Part shown: positions 10,797 through 20,435 of the stretch, in pieces
Layout: the number at the start of each line of letters is the position of its first letter
Numbering within the stretch: the stretch's first letter is position 1
Source: Flaccisagitta enflata
Lineage: Eukaryota > Chaetognatha > Sagittoidea > Aphragmophora
Direction: 5' to 3'
NCBI GenBank assembly: GCA_965153355.1
Contig: OZ231128.1
Location: forward strand, 24,180,001-24,244,000
Length of the DNA: 64,000 nucleotides
Position numbers and translations under genes: made by a program
Notes under the pieces: generated by a model
What the model saw: only the letters and a program-made list of their open reading frames with translations
What the model was told of the DNA's origin: nothing
Database searches by the model: none

Positions 10797-11562
10797 AGTC
10801 TCTCGTCTCATCCCTCCTCTTCATCTCCATCATCTCTCTCGTTTATATCACGCTCCTCAATTTGGCTTGTTATTGGAAATAGAATAAAGTACGGCAAAAA
10901 CTCCATCCTTGCGGTTGTCTTTTTATCTTATTTGGTAATTTTTGGTTACAAGTTCCTTCTTTAAGCAGAATTTACCTCTGGCAGCTTTTTTGAGGACAAA
11001 ACGTCATGAAATGCTTCTGTGTCTGTGAGGTTCCAGAAATCAAGCATCTTACAACATAACAAGACGCAATGCGAAACTAATCTTGCTCTGAATAGCATTT
11101 TTACAACTTTTAGGATTGTTTTTTTTCTGTAGTTTGTCATTACATTGGTCGGTCTGTCTGCTGGTGCGTTCATACATTGCATTTACTCTGAATTGCTATT
11201 TTTGATGTTGTGAAGGAAAACTAAAATTGTGTTCATGGAACTCTGATTTGACCCTAAGACCAGAAATTAACAACCGCATTTGTGGAGTTCGCCATTGTAT
11301 TTCCACTGATAACCGAGGGTGATATCTGTCTATCAGACTGTCAATTTATGTTCGCTTTGTCTCATCCCTTCTCTTCATCACCATTATCTCTCTCACTAAT
11401 ATCTGTCTATCAGGCCATCAATTTATGTTCGCTATGTCTCATCCCTTCTCTTCATCTTCTCTCTCATTAATATCTGTCTATCAGGCTGTCAATTCACGTT
11501 CTACTAGTCTCATCCTTTCTCTTCATCTCCACCATCATTCTCATTAATAACTATGGCAAAAT
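10797..11562. repeat. minisatellite with TCTGTCTATCAGGCTGTCAA units
   Basis: Repeats of a unit of roughly 70-75 bp that includes ATCTGTCTATCAGGCTGTCA and TCTCATCCCTTCTCTTCATC are clear at 11320-11550, with a fragment at 10800-10860. The same unit recurs at 18345-18900. The right edge here ends ATAACTATGGCAAA, the inverse of TTTGCCATAGTTAT at the left edge of the other array. Confidence 0.7.
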
Positions 11563-12170
11563 AAACTAGTCATCCAAGGATCGCACATGGTCAGCGGTAC
11601 CCGATGCCCTGCTTGGAGCCTTGGAGTGATCAAGTGAAGTAGTGGAGAGAGAGCAGGGCAGCGGCCCAAAAGGGCATGTCCTGTAGGACACAGGGGGAAT
11701 TTCGAGACGTCCTGGGGTATATTAGGTCTGAGAAGATGGATAGAGGTGATTAAAGGCGGGTTTGAAGCCTGGAGGGCAGAATTAGGTTTTAAAGAGTAGA
11801 TTTGAGGTTTGAGGGGCAGGCTTGAGGCCCAGAGGACAAATTTGAGGCCTAAAGAGCTGATTTGAGGCCTTGAGGGTGGATTTGGGGTATGGAGGGCTAA
11901 TTTGAGGTCTGGAGGGCAGATATGAGGTATGGAGAGCTGATTTAAGGTCTCAAGGGCTAAATTGAGGTCTGAAAGGGCTATACAGCCTATTCTGATGGCT
12001 CAGAGGGCCCAAATCAGGCCTAAATCAGGCCAAAATCAGGCCTGAGAGAGCAAAATTGAGGCCAAGGGGGGGGACGGAAGGACGGACGGAAGGACGGAAG
12101 GACGGACGTCTCGAAATTCCCCCCTGTGTCCTACAGGACATCGGCCCTTTGGGGCCGCTGCCCAAAAAGC
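11563..12170 (+). mobile_element. minisatellite-bearing composite element, copy A
   Basis: Head AAACTAGTCATCCAAGGATC, then an inverted CCCTGCT/AGCAGGG pair, a left arm (CAGCGGCCC...CTGTAGGACACAGGGGG), a 'ttgaggcctgagag'-type minisatellite, a GGAC-rich stretch and the inverted right arm ending GGGGCCGCTGCCCAAAAAGC. It has no coding capacity. The left arm reads AAAAGGGCATGTCC and the right arm GGACATCGGCCCTTT, so the arms match except for small differences. Confidence 0.75.
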
Positions 12171-12404
12171 GAACAACTTGTTTGTCAATGTTTCACATCC
12201 AAGCAATAAAAAAAACATAGCAAAATCCATGACCGTTTTAAAGATCTGCGAAAGATCTTTCAAGTGAGACCTTACTGGATGTTCTAGCTCTATCCGTTTA
12301 GAAATGGCATTAGAATGAAGACAGGTGGTCAAGAATTTGGAAATTCACGACGCCACTTTCATGGGTTGTCTTCATTCTAACAAAGGCTCTCATGAAATAC
12401 CATG

Positions 12405-12587
12405 CAACGACCAGCAACGTCGCATTTGGAAGATTTCTGTAAATGGAAAGGTAGAAGCAACAAGTAGCATGGAATAGACCAATAAATTCGGTCTCTTTGC
12501 AGTTGCGAAACAATAATTCAATCAATAAAGGCTCTCATCCTTAAGTAAAGTAGGGTTGAGTAGTAGTGTTGTCCAACTTTCATATAT
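12405..12587. repeat. first copy of a two-block direct repeat
   Basis: Block 1 (CCAGCAACGTCGCATTTGG... about 125 bp) recurs at 13363-13488, and block 2 (GGCTCTCATCCTTAAGTAAA... about 57 bp) recurs at 13091-13147. Block order differs between the two places. Confidence 0.75.
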
Positions 12588-13090
12588 TTCAGTGCCATGG
12601 TATAGAATGCCGGCGATCCCATATGGTTGATTCTCGATTCTTGCCTCTAATGGTATGGTTTTTAACAATATTGCCTTTGATATCTAGATTATCCTTGGAT
12701 AGCTACATCATCATTTGGTTATTTGTTCACTATAAATAATAGGGATGTGCTGACTACTTTGCATCTTTTTATTTTGGGTTGACATGAAATGTTTGAGGGA
12801 ATGGTCTCAATCAGTGGAAAGGATTTTGATTTTAGGTTGTGGGTTGCATGAACCTTTTACAATGGGAAGATCAGATGGATGTGTGGTCCAGAACAGCACA
12901 ATCATCTGGTACTCTTTCTTGTCACTGGTACTTGTAGCAAACAGGTTAGAATTATTGATTTTTTCCTGGTTGGTTCCTGGTTGGATTGTTGTCTTGAATT
13001 ATTTCATGATTATTTTGAGATAGACTTAGTTATTTTGAATACTAAGGATAGTTGTGATGGGTCCGGATTAAACACCAGTGAGAGCTCCTA
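12588..13090. other. unique sequence between 57-bp direct repeats
   Basis: About 500 bp flanked by near-identical 57-bp direct repeats. No long-terminal-repeat signature (TG...CA ends, primer site, purine tract) is convincing, and the short frames inside show no recognisable domain. Confidence 0.4.
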
Positions 13091-13488
13091 AGGCTCTCAT
13101 CCTTAAGTAAAGTAGGGTTGAGTAGTAGTGTTGTCCAACTTTCATAAAAACTAAACGCATTGAGTTAAAAAATTGTTATTGGCGCCATTTTAAAGAAAAT
13201 TTGAAGCTCTTTAATTTGCTCATGGACAACGAGTAGCTAAGACAATCCTGAGCTGCATTATTGACAAAAACGGAATGACTAAAATTGCCCATTGGAAAAA
13301 AGTTGAAAAAAACATTTTTTTCTTCAAACCATTGCCATTTCTTAACTAATAAAGCTACAATGACCAGCAACGTCGCATTTGGAAGATTTCTGTAAATGGA
13401 AAGGTAGAAGCAACAAGTAGCATGGAATAGACCAATAAATTCGATCTCTTTGCAGTTGCGAAACAATAATTCAATCAATATAACAATG
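13091..13488. repeat. second copy of the two-block direct repeat
   Basis: Block 2 at 13091-13147 and block 1 at 13363-13488, separated by about 215 bp not present in the first copy. The encoded minus-strand peptide MIELLFRNCKE... is shared because of the duplication, not because of evident coding constraint. Confidence 0.7.
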
Positions 13489-13814
13489 AGAATAACGATT
13501 CAGTTCAACGAGAGAATGAACAAGAGTATGTACGAGAGAAAGGCTTTGCTTTGTAGATAAGCGACTATTTCAGTAATTAAGCAGCCAACTTTTTTTTTAA
13601 ATTATTTTTTGTTGGTCAATTTGTCGGTCATTTTTGTCATTTTTTCTTTTTTCTTTTCCAATGACTCTCTCCTGCTGCTTGTGATTTGAATTACGCATAT
13701 CGATTGCACACAGTAAAAAATTATTAGCACAGCCATTTAACTCGGGAAGCAAAATCAGTAATTCACTAAAAGTTTTCAGATGAGCAGAGACAAACACGAA
13801 AAACAAAGACTACC

Positions 13815-14560
13815 CTAGTCCTGTCCACGCTGCGAGTCCTGCCAGGCACAAACGCGGCACCCCGCCGCCGTACAGACAGACTGGGCATATTCAGACAGAA
13901 AGGCCCCCCTGGACCTACGCTTGAAGGCTGCAAGGGAAGGAACCCCCCTCATTTCTACCAGGACAGATGCCCACTCCTTCGGGACCCTGTACCCAACCGA
14001 CCCGTGGTCCCGTGTAGAAAGAAACAGCGACGAGCCCGCTGCCCTTGTGGCATGGGAATGCACACCCCCCACTCTCCTCAACATCGCAGCCTGATTTTCA
14101 GGCAGCCTACCCCTCCAGAAGCGCCATGCATGGACCCGGAGTTGCTGCCGGTAGAGGTCCCCCACCTTCAGCATCCCATGCTCCGCAAAAAGCGGGTCCG
14201 CATGGTAGGTCCCCCTGTAGCCAGCTATCAACCCCGCAAAGCGCTTCTGGTACCTGAGCAGTGATGCCCCCACTGTCAGGTTCCGCCCCCCCTTGAAGTC
14301 ACCCCACACCATCAGACAGTACTGAAGGTGGGGGAGAACCAACGCATTGTAGAGCGAAAGAAGAGACCGCCCACTAAGGAACCGCCCCGCCCTCCCCATC
14401 ACCCCCAGAAGCTGCCCCACCTTTGTCCTAACCCTATCTATCTGGCCCGCCCACTTCAGCCCCCCGTCCACCCACACCCCCAGGAACCTAGCCTCCCCAA
14501 CTCGCCTCACCTGCTTCCCCCCTATCACTATACCTCCTGGTAGGTCCCCACCCCCCCAGG
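13815..14560 (-). pseudogene. retrotransposon C-terminal region (thumb and beyond)
   Basis: Frame of about 245 residues after the third shift: FLGVWVDGGLKWAGQ, then SLYNALVLPHLQYCLMVWG, the typical post-catalytic region of Jockey-type polymerases, then a basic C-terminus (WASVLVEMRGVPSLAAFKRR) ending at the stop at 13815. Confidence 0.8.
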
Positions 14561-14896
14561 TCGGCCAAAGTAGACGTACTCTGTCTTTTTCAGATTCAGA
14601 GTCAGTCTGTTGCATCTAAACCACTCGCTGAGCATACCCAACCCCCTGTTCACCCTCCCAGCAAGCTCAGCGGGGTCCCTCCCTTCTGCAAAGATATTGG
14701 TGTCATCCGCAAACAGGACAGGCTCAAGGCCCCCACAAGCCCTCACTATGTCGTTGACATAGATCAGAAAGAAAAGGGGGCCAAGAACTGAACCCTGAGG
14801 GACTCCACACCTAACCTGACCCCTCTCTGACTCATAGCCCCCATAGACAACATACTGCGACCTATCACCCAGGTAACTCCCCAACAGCCCCAGGGC
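14552..14896 (-). pseudogene. retrotransposon reverse transcriptase, catalytic core
   Basis: Segment holding GSYLGDRSQYVVYGG, RCGVPQGSVLGPLFFLIYVN and the catalytic box FADD with both aspartates intact. It shifts frame at a run of seven C on the plus strand (about 14552-14558), after VYFGRPGG. Confidence 0.82.
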
Positions 14897-16440
14897 CCCC
14901 CCCTGACCCCATAGTGCTCAAGTTTGGCCAACAGCACCCCATGGTCCACTGTGTCAAATGCCTTCTTTAGGTCTATAAAGACCCCAAGAGAGACATTTCC
15001 CTTGTCCCAAGCCCCCCTTACTCTCTCAACCATGTCCAGCACGGCCATGGCTGTCGAGTGCCCCGCCCTGAACCCATACTGGCCCGGGGTGAGGACCCGA
15101 TGCCGGCTCAGAAACTGCTCCAGCCTGGCCCTCAGGACCCTCTCAAAAATCTGAGAGAGTGTAGGGAGCACTGAAACTGGCCGGTAGTTGGAAAACACCG
15201 TCGGGTCCTCTCCCTTGAACACAGGGACCACTCTTGCCACCTTGAAGCATGCAGGGTAATGGCCCTCCCGCATGCAGAGGTTGAAAAGCCGGGACAACGG
15301 GCCCGACAGTTCACGGGCCACCCCCTTAACTACCCTAGGCGAAACCCCATCCCACCCAACTCCCTTACCTGGGTCAAGGGCCTCACACAAGGCCTCAACC
15401 TCTGCAGGAGTAGTCGGGCTCAAAAAGAGCGACTCCCCCACCCTCTCCCCCATGTACTCCAGGAATGCCCCCTCCCTGACCCCTCCTATCCTCGCCGCTA
15501 GCTCAGGACCCACCTTGCAATAAAAATCACAGAACCCCCCCGCTATCTGGGCCCCATCCGTAACCCCCACCCCACCCTTCTCGAAATAACCACAAGCCCG
15601 ACCCCCCCGCTTGACCTTTTGCCCCCTGAGGGCCTCACCCAGTACCTCCCAGGTCCTCCTCAGATCCCCCGTTATCCCACCCAGCCTCTGGTCGAAGTAA
15701 GCCCTCTTCAGCCTCCTCCTCATCCTATTTACCTCCTTCACAACTTCGACCAGCCTAGCCCCTCCCTCCTCATCCAGCCCACCCCTTAATTTCCTGGAGT
15801 ACAGCTCGCCCTTCTCCCTCACCAGCGCCCTGAACTCTCCATCATCCAACCACGGCTTCTCCACATCCCTCCTGCTCCTCTTATCCTCCACCCAGGGGAA
15901 GGCCTCGTCATACAGGTCCCGAAACTGGTTACGGAACCTACCAACTTTCGCCTCAACCCCCAGGGCCCTTTCCTCATCAAAGTCCCAACCCTCCAACCTT
16001 TCCCCAAACCTCCGCACCCTGCCCTCATTGACCACCCTCCTCCTGCCCTTCACACCACCCCCCTCAGGCCGCCCCTCCCTCTCACCCCCAACCAGCGCAT
16101 AAACCGGCAGATGGTCAGATATCCTGACCATTACCAGTCCACTCTCAATCCTAGCCCCCACATTGTTAGTCCACACATTGTCAATCAAGGTCGCAGTCGT
16201 GTCTGTTATCCTTGTTGGGAGGGAAACCAGTGGGTAGAAACCGCCAGTGGTAAATCCCCCCAGGAATTCAGACGTAGGCCCATGTGTCCCCGTCCTAAGT
16301 AAGTCAACATTAAAGTCCCCCATTATATACCCATCAGTCCCCCTCATTCGGGCCAACAATCCCGTCACCTCCTCATTGAAAACAGCCAAATCCCCACCCG
16401 GTGGCCTGTAAACTACCCCAACTATGTCATTCCTACGTGT
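14895..16440 (-). pseudogene. retrotransposon endonuclease C-terminal part and reverse transcriptase N-terminal part
   Basis: Frame that starts in the endonuclease (VGVVYRPPGG, then GDFNVDLL and SDHLPV) and runs through a linker into the polymerase fingers and palm (YRPVSVLPTL, GFRAGHSTA, FIDLKKAFDTVDHGVLL). It loses frame at a run of nine C on the plus strand (about 14897-14905), after LEHYGVRGG. Beyond that point the frame encodes an out-of-frame tail. Confidence 0.82.
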
Positions 16441-16916
16441 CCCCCCCTCACTATCTCAACAAACAAGGACTCAAACACCCCCTCAGTGAATGTCCCCAAG
16501 TCAGGTCTCTCCCGATATGTCAGTCCGTCCCTAACCATCAGTGCCACCCCACCTCCACCCCTTCCCTTCCTGGATGCACACACCACCCCGTAACCTGCCA
16601 CCGCCAGCCCCTTCTCACTCTCCTCATCCAACCACGTCTCCGCCAGCCCCACCACATCCCACTGCACCCCCCAACGCCTCAACTCCGCCTCAAGCAGCTC
16701 CATCCCTGGCCCCTTTGCGCTCCGAATGTTGTGAAAGAGCAGGGACAGCGAGCAGCCCCCATCCTTCGCCAATCCCCTTACCCGACCCCCTACCTCGTCC
16801 CCCGCCCTATAGTCACAGCCCGCCAGGGCCGGGCCTAGGCCCCCCAGGACACCCCTGACATCATCGTCATAGGGGTCAAACCTCAGCCCACGAAACTCCC
16901 CCGCCCTGGAACCCAA
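16422..16916 (-). pseudogene. retrotransposon endonuclease, N-terminal half
   Basis: Frame of 164 residues with the first endonuclease motifs: HNIRSAK near the middle, LAETWLDEE, and GGGGVALMVRDGL. It breaks off after FVEIVRGGHVGMT at a run of seven C on the plus strand (about 16440-16446). In another frame the next bases resume with DIVGVVYRPPGGD, so the domain is continuous except for one length change at a homopolymer. Confidence 0.8.
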
Positions 16917-16928
16917 CCCCTCTCTATA

Positions 16929-17114
16929 CTACCTCAAAGCCCCCCTAAATTCCCCCTCTCCCACCAGTCCCACAAATGGCAACGCCCCCCCAAGACAGAC
17001 AGCGCACAGAACACCGGCCACACCAACTCCCCGGACTCTTACCACCTTACCACATACCTCGCAACGTGGACACCGACCCGTTGTCCGATCTTCACCATTT
17101 AGACTACTGGCCAT
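16929..17114 (-). CDS. small Cys-rich frame at the 5' end of the retrotransposon
   Basis: 61 residues starting MASSLNGEDRTTGRCPRCEV with the pattern CPRCEVCGKVV followed by CAVC, which suggests a zinc-binding motif. It ends at a TAG (16929) and the same frame continues directly into the endonuclease frame, so it is either a separate first frame or an N-terminal domain cut by a nonsense mutation. Some related elements carry N-terminal zinc-binding domains; I cannot classify this one further. Confidence 0.5.
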   Translation of the reverse strand: MASSLNGEDRTTGRCPRCEVCGKVVRVRGVGVAGVLCAVCLGGALPFVGLVGEGEFRGALR

Positions 17115-17116
17115 AA

Positions 17117-17708
17117 TGATTCATGGGAAACCCGCCCCCAACCCTCCTGAGTTGTGGCCATTTTTTGCAGAGCTTTAAATAGCAAGCGAACCTGAGCTCC
17201 GTCACAACGCTCAAATCCTGAAGTTAGATATTGACATTTTCTGCTTGCGGGACACAAGTTATATACAAAAATCATAATAACATTTTTAGTAATATAAGTG
17301 AACTTACATAAAAAGACACCTAAACAAACATTCCTTATAGGCAGGTGGCCTTACAGCGAGAAAAAAAAGCCGAGAAAAACGACCTGTTCCTCATCTATGA
17401 ATATTTAGATATAAGCACAACTTTGACTTGATTGAACGGGTATTTATAATTGAGGTCCCCTTGAGTTTCCGAGATATGTTATTGAGGAGTAAAAATGCTG
17501 TCTGAACCTGTTTTGTTACAGATTTTCTCCGATGGTAACTCACCGTAATCATCATTTCTTTGAGGGAAGGTAAAGCATAAAAATAAAGAAAATCGCAGAT
17601 TCTGTTTTGAACTGCAGAAAAGATGACCATGCAGAAAACGATCTTTTCTACACTGTCATCGTTTAAATATATTAGGCTAGTTTGTATGAAAATGGATAAT
17701 GGCTTGAG
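17117..17708. other. AT-rich intronic sequence, no feature recognised
   Basis: Possible 5' untranslated part of the retrotransposon near 17117-17160, then ordinary AT-rich sequence. Confidence 0.35.
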
Positions 17709-17917
17709 TTTTTAGTCGCGTGCTACGCGACTCTACACCCCGCTTTGTCGGTCCGTCCATCGGTCTGTCCGTCCGTCCGTCCGTCACACGTTACTTTTTC
17801 GGCGTTATTGGGGGTTTTGGCCTTATTGCTCCTGCCCAAATGTTCCACTGACCTCAATTATGGCCCCTGCCCACCCGCACGCGACTTAGGTAGCCGTGTA
17901 TCCGGCCTTGTTTTTTT
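17709..17917 (+). mobile_element. (GTCY)n rolling-circle-like element, GTCGCGTGC subfamily, full-length
   Basis: Reference-quality copy. The start TTTTTAGTCGCGTGC is followed by TACGCGACTCTACACCCCGC (hairpin), then TTTGTC, a (GTCC/GTCT/GTCG)n microsatellite, a conserved middle (GCTCCTGCCCAAATG, GGCCCCTGCCCACCC) and the end GCACGCGACTTAGGTAGCC...CCGGCCTTGTTTTT. The start arm AGTCGCGTGC pairs perfectly with GCACGCGACT near the end. No target duplication is visible. Confidence 0.85.
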
Positions 17918-18077
17918 AAAAATAGTATTATGAATAACTTATGAAGGGATTTCTGTATGAAAATGATGATTGACAGGATACAAAATTTTTGCTACCCCAT
18001 ACTACTTTAAAACGGTCATGGATTTTCTTTGGTTCAGGCCCATAGGTAAGCAGAAACTAGCAAAATAAAGTGTTCGC

Positions 18078-18342
18078 TTTTTAGATGCGTCCGTCAGGAA
18101 CGCATCTCTATAAGAGGGTCTGTCCGTCGGTCCGTCCGTCGGTCGGTCCGTCCGTCCGTATGTCCGTTACGCAAGTGCAAAAACCGCGTTTCTCGGCTGT
18201 TTTTGGCCACGTCAAGATCCTATACCAAAACAAATGATCAACCAACCAACATGTTCGTCCATCTGTCTCTTCATACATGTCACATGATCAATACACGCAG
18301 AGACACGGCCCGGACGCATCTTTGCCCGGTCGGGCTTGTTTT
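18078..18342 (+). mobile_element. (GTCY)n rolling-circle-like element, GATGCGTCC subfamily
   Basis: TTTTTAGATGCGTCCG...GGAACGCATCTCTATAAG at the start, a (GTCC/GTCG)n microsatellite, and CGGACGCATCT...GCCCGGTCGGGCTTGTTTT at the end. The 11-base arm AGATGCGTCCG is a perfect inverse of CGGACGCATCT near the end. The terminal hairpin stem here is GCCC/GGGC instead of GCCG/CGGC. Confidence 0.85.
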
Positions 18343-18900
18343 CTTTGCCATAGTTATCTGTCTATCAGGCTGTCAATTCACGTTCTACTAGTCTCATCCC
18401 TTATCTTCATCTCCATCATCTCTCTCATTAATATCTGTTTATCAGGCTGTCAATTTGCGTTCTATATGTTTCATCCCTTTTCTTCATCCTTATCGTCTCT
18501 CTTATCCATGTCTGTCCATAATGCTGTCAAATTTCTCTTTCTTGTTTTATCCCTTTCCGTCATCTCTTTCGTCTCTTTATTTTTTCAAGTCTCTCTCATC
18601 TTTTGTATTCATCCCTATCAACATTTCTGTTAATATTTGTCCATGAGGCTTTCATTTCATGTCCCTTGTTTCTTGTCTCTCCTCTCAACCCTCCTCTTCA
18701 TATCTTTCAACTCTTCTGTTTTTATCTGTCAGATTGTCAATGTACGTCTCTCTTTTTTCACAGTCTATCTCTTTATCGTCTCCCCCTTTGATATCCACGT
18801 AGTCATACTGTCAATTTACGCCTCTCTTTTCTTTATCACCTTCCTCATGAATGTCATTCCATCAGGCAGTCGATTCATGTTTTTCATCATTTCTATCTAT
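18343..18900. repeat. minisatellite with TCTGTCTATCAGGCTGTCAA units (second locus)
   Basis: Seven or so diverged units of the array also seen at 10797-11562. It begins TTTGCCATAGTTATCTGTC right after the preceding element. Units diverge progressively to the right. Confidence 0.75.
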
Positions 18901-18916
18901 CAACGCAATTGATAAT

Positions 18917-19192
18917 GAGAATGATAGAGACAGAGACAGAGACAGAGACAGAGACAGAGACAGATGCAGAAAAACAGAGACAGGTGCAATAGAAGAGAAA
19001 GATGCAGAGACAGAGACAGAGACAGAGACAGAGACAGAGACAGGAGCAGAGACAGAGACAGAGACAGAGACAGAGGCAGAGACAGAGACAGAGACAGAGA
19101 CAGAGACAGAGACGGAAACAGAGACAGAAACAGAGAGAGAGGCAGAAACAGAGACAGAGTCAGAGGCAGAGACAGAGAATGATGCAGGTGGA
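18917..19192. repeat. (AGAGAC)n hexamer microsatellite
   Basis: CAGAGA hexamer array of about 275 bp with GCAGAA-type interruptions. Frames across it are artefacts. Confidence 0.95.
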
Positions 19193-19433
19193 CCGGAAGC
19201 ACACGACAGTTTGGCACTGAGACAGTCATTCGGACCAACTGACTCTTGGGAGAAAAAAGAGGGGAATGAGCAAATACAGGATGAATGATAGAGATGAGGA
19301 AGACAGAGTGAATGAGCGTACATTAAGTAGAATGGATGGGGCCTGGCTTCCATCTTGCTTTTCTCCGTGTCTTGACAAATGAAAAACTCGGGAGGAAGAC
19401 AAAAAATAAGTGAAGAGAAGTGAGCATAGAGAG

Positions 19434-19435
<2 letters not shown>

Positions 19436-19512
<77 letters not shown>
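19436..19512. repeat. (GA)n microsatellite
   Basis: Pure GA tract of about 77 bp. Confidence 0.95.
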
Positions 19513-19515
<3 letters not shown>

Positions 19516-19717
19516 CTGGAAGATGAAGATGCATTGGAAAATTCAAATTGTTAAGTAACACCCAAGAGAGAGAGAAAAGAATGGTGGGAAAAGGGCAATT
19601 ACCACAATGGAAAAAAGACATGGGAAAAGCAAGAAGGTAACGAGTGAACAAGGCCAAGAGCTGTGAATGAGGACTCTTGCGCTACTCAAAATTAATGTCT
19701 AAACGTTCACTGTCATT

Positions 19718-19800
19718 TGTAGTCGCGGACACCTTGCTGTGTCGGTCTATCTGTCCGCCCGTCTCTCCGTTGGTCCGTCCAAACGTAACATTAATGGTGT
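19718..19800 (+). mobile_element. (GTCY)n element, 5' fragment
   Basis: Begins GTAGTCGCGGACACC and TGTGTCGGTC followed by a short degenerate GTCY array. No 3' end is seen. Confidence 0.45.
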
Positions 19801-20218
19801 GAAACAGCCTGAATCTCAACCGCTCAGTACAAGTCCCAGCCTCGAATCTAGGTTAAAGAAGATTGAGCGAGCGGAACAAGAATAACCCAATGCGATGGCG
19901 GTGACGGTGGCGGTAAGAGTGATCTTGGTGGACTAGCGGTGGTACTTGGGGAGAGAATGAGGTGTACTGTAAGTGACAAAATGGTGTGGGGAAGGTTAGA
20001 CGAACTCAGGGACAACTGCAGGAAAAAATACTTTTAAGATCTGTGAGGACAGGAAAAACACAAATGCGCCAACCAACAGACAACAGACAATGAGCGACTT
20101 CGTGCGTGATACAATTTCTTTCTTCTTTATTCCCTTTTTTTCTGCTCTTGCTTCATTCTTTTCCTGCCTGGCTCCTCCATCTTTTCCAAAGCTTTCGCTT
20201 CTCCTCTATTCTTTTAGT

Positions 20219-20435
20219 TAAAACAAGGCCGGTAACACGGCAACCCAAGTGCCGTGCGGCTGGGCAGGGGCGGTGATAAAAAAAGACCATCCACACATTT
20301 AAGCAGGAGCAGTAATGCAAAAACTGCCCATAAACGCCAAAAAGGAAACAAATGTACAATGGGATAGACTAGCCAAACAACCGACGGACGGACGGTCAAA
20401 GCGGGGTGTAGAGTCGCGTTGCACGCGACTAAAAA
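20219..20435 (-). mobile_element. (GTCY)n rolling-circle-like element, GTCGCGTGC subfamily, full-length
   Basis: Minus orientation. The left edge AAAACAAGGCCGG is the inverse of the family 3' end, and the right edge TCGCGTTGCACGCGACTAAA the inverse of the 5' hairpin. The internal microsatellite is short (ACGGACGGACGG). Confidence 0.8.

Larger units (their letters stand above)
13815..17116 (-). mobile_element. non-LTR retrotransposon, Jockey superfamily (CR1/L2-like), frame-disrupted
   Basis: GC-rich minus-strand element that copies itself through an RNA intermediate by target-primed reverse transcription. From 5' to 3' there is a short Cys-rich segment, an AP-type endonuclease and a reverse transcriptase followed by a C-terminal region. 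Endonuclease motifs are HNIRSAK, LAETWL, GVVYRPPGG, GDFN and SDHLPV. Polymerase motifs are YRPVSVLPTL, GQYGFRAGHSTA, FIDLKKAFDTVDH, GVPQGSVLGPL and FADD. The composition (long C/G runs) contrasts sharply with the AT-rich surroundings, which suggests a fairly recent arrival. Target duplications and the exact 5' and 3' ends could not be fixed. The CR1/L2-like label rests on the polymerase motifs only. Confidence 0.85.

Noticed and set aside
10961-11182. Minus-strand frame with a donor-like GTAAAT near its end
   Set aside because: The splice phase (0) does not match the Ig exon at 6479 (phase 1) and no domain is recognisable.
12533-13147. Solo-LTR or TRIM element suggested by 57-bp direct repeats
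   Set aside because: No TG...CA termini, primer-binding site, polypurine tract or target duplication could be seen.
13355-13478. Shared peptide MIELLFRNCKE at two places as a conserved small gene
   Set aside because: Explained by a recent DNA duplication that includes non-coding flanks.
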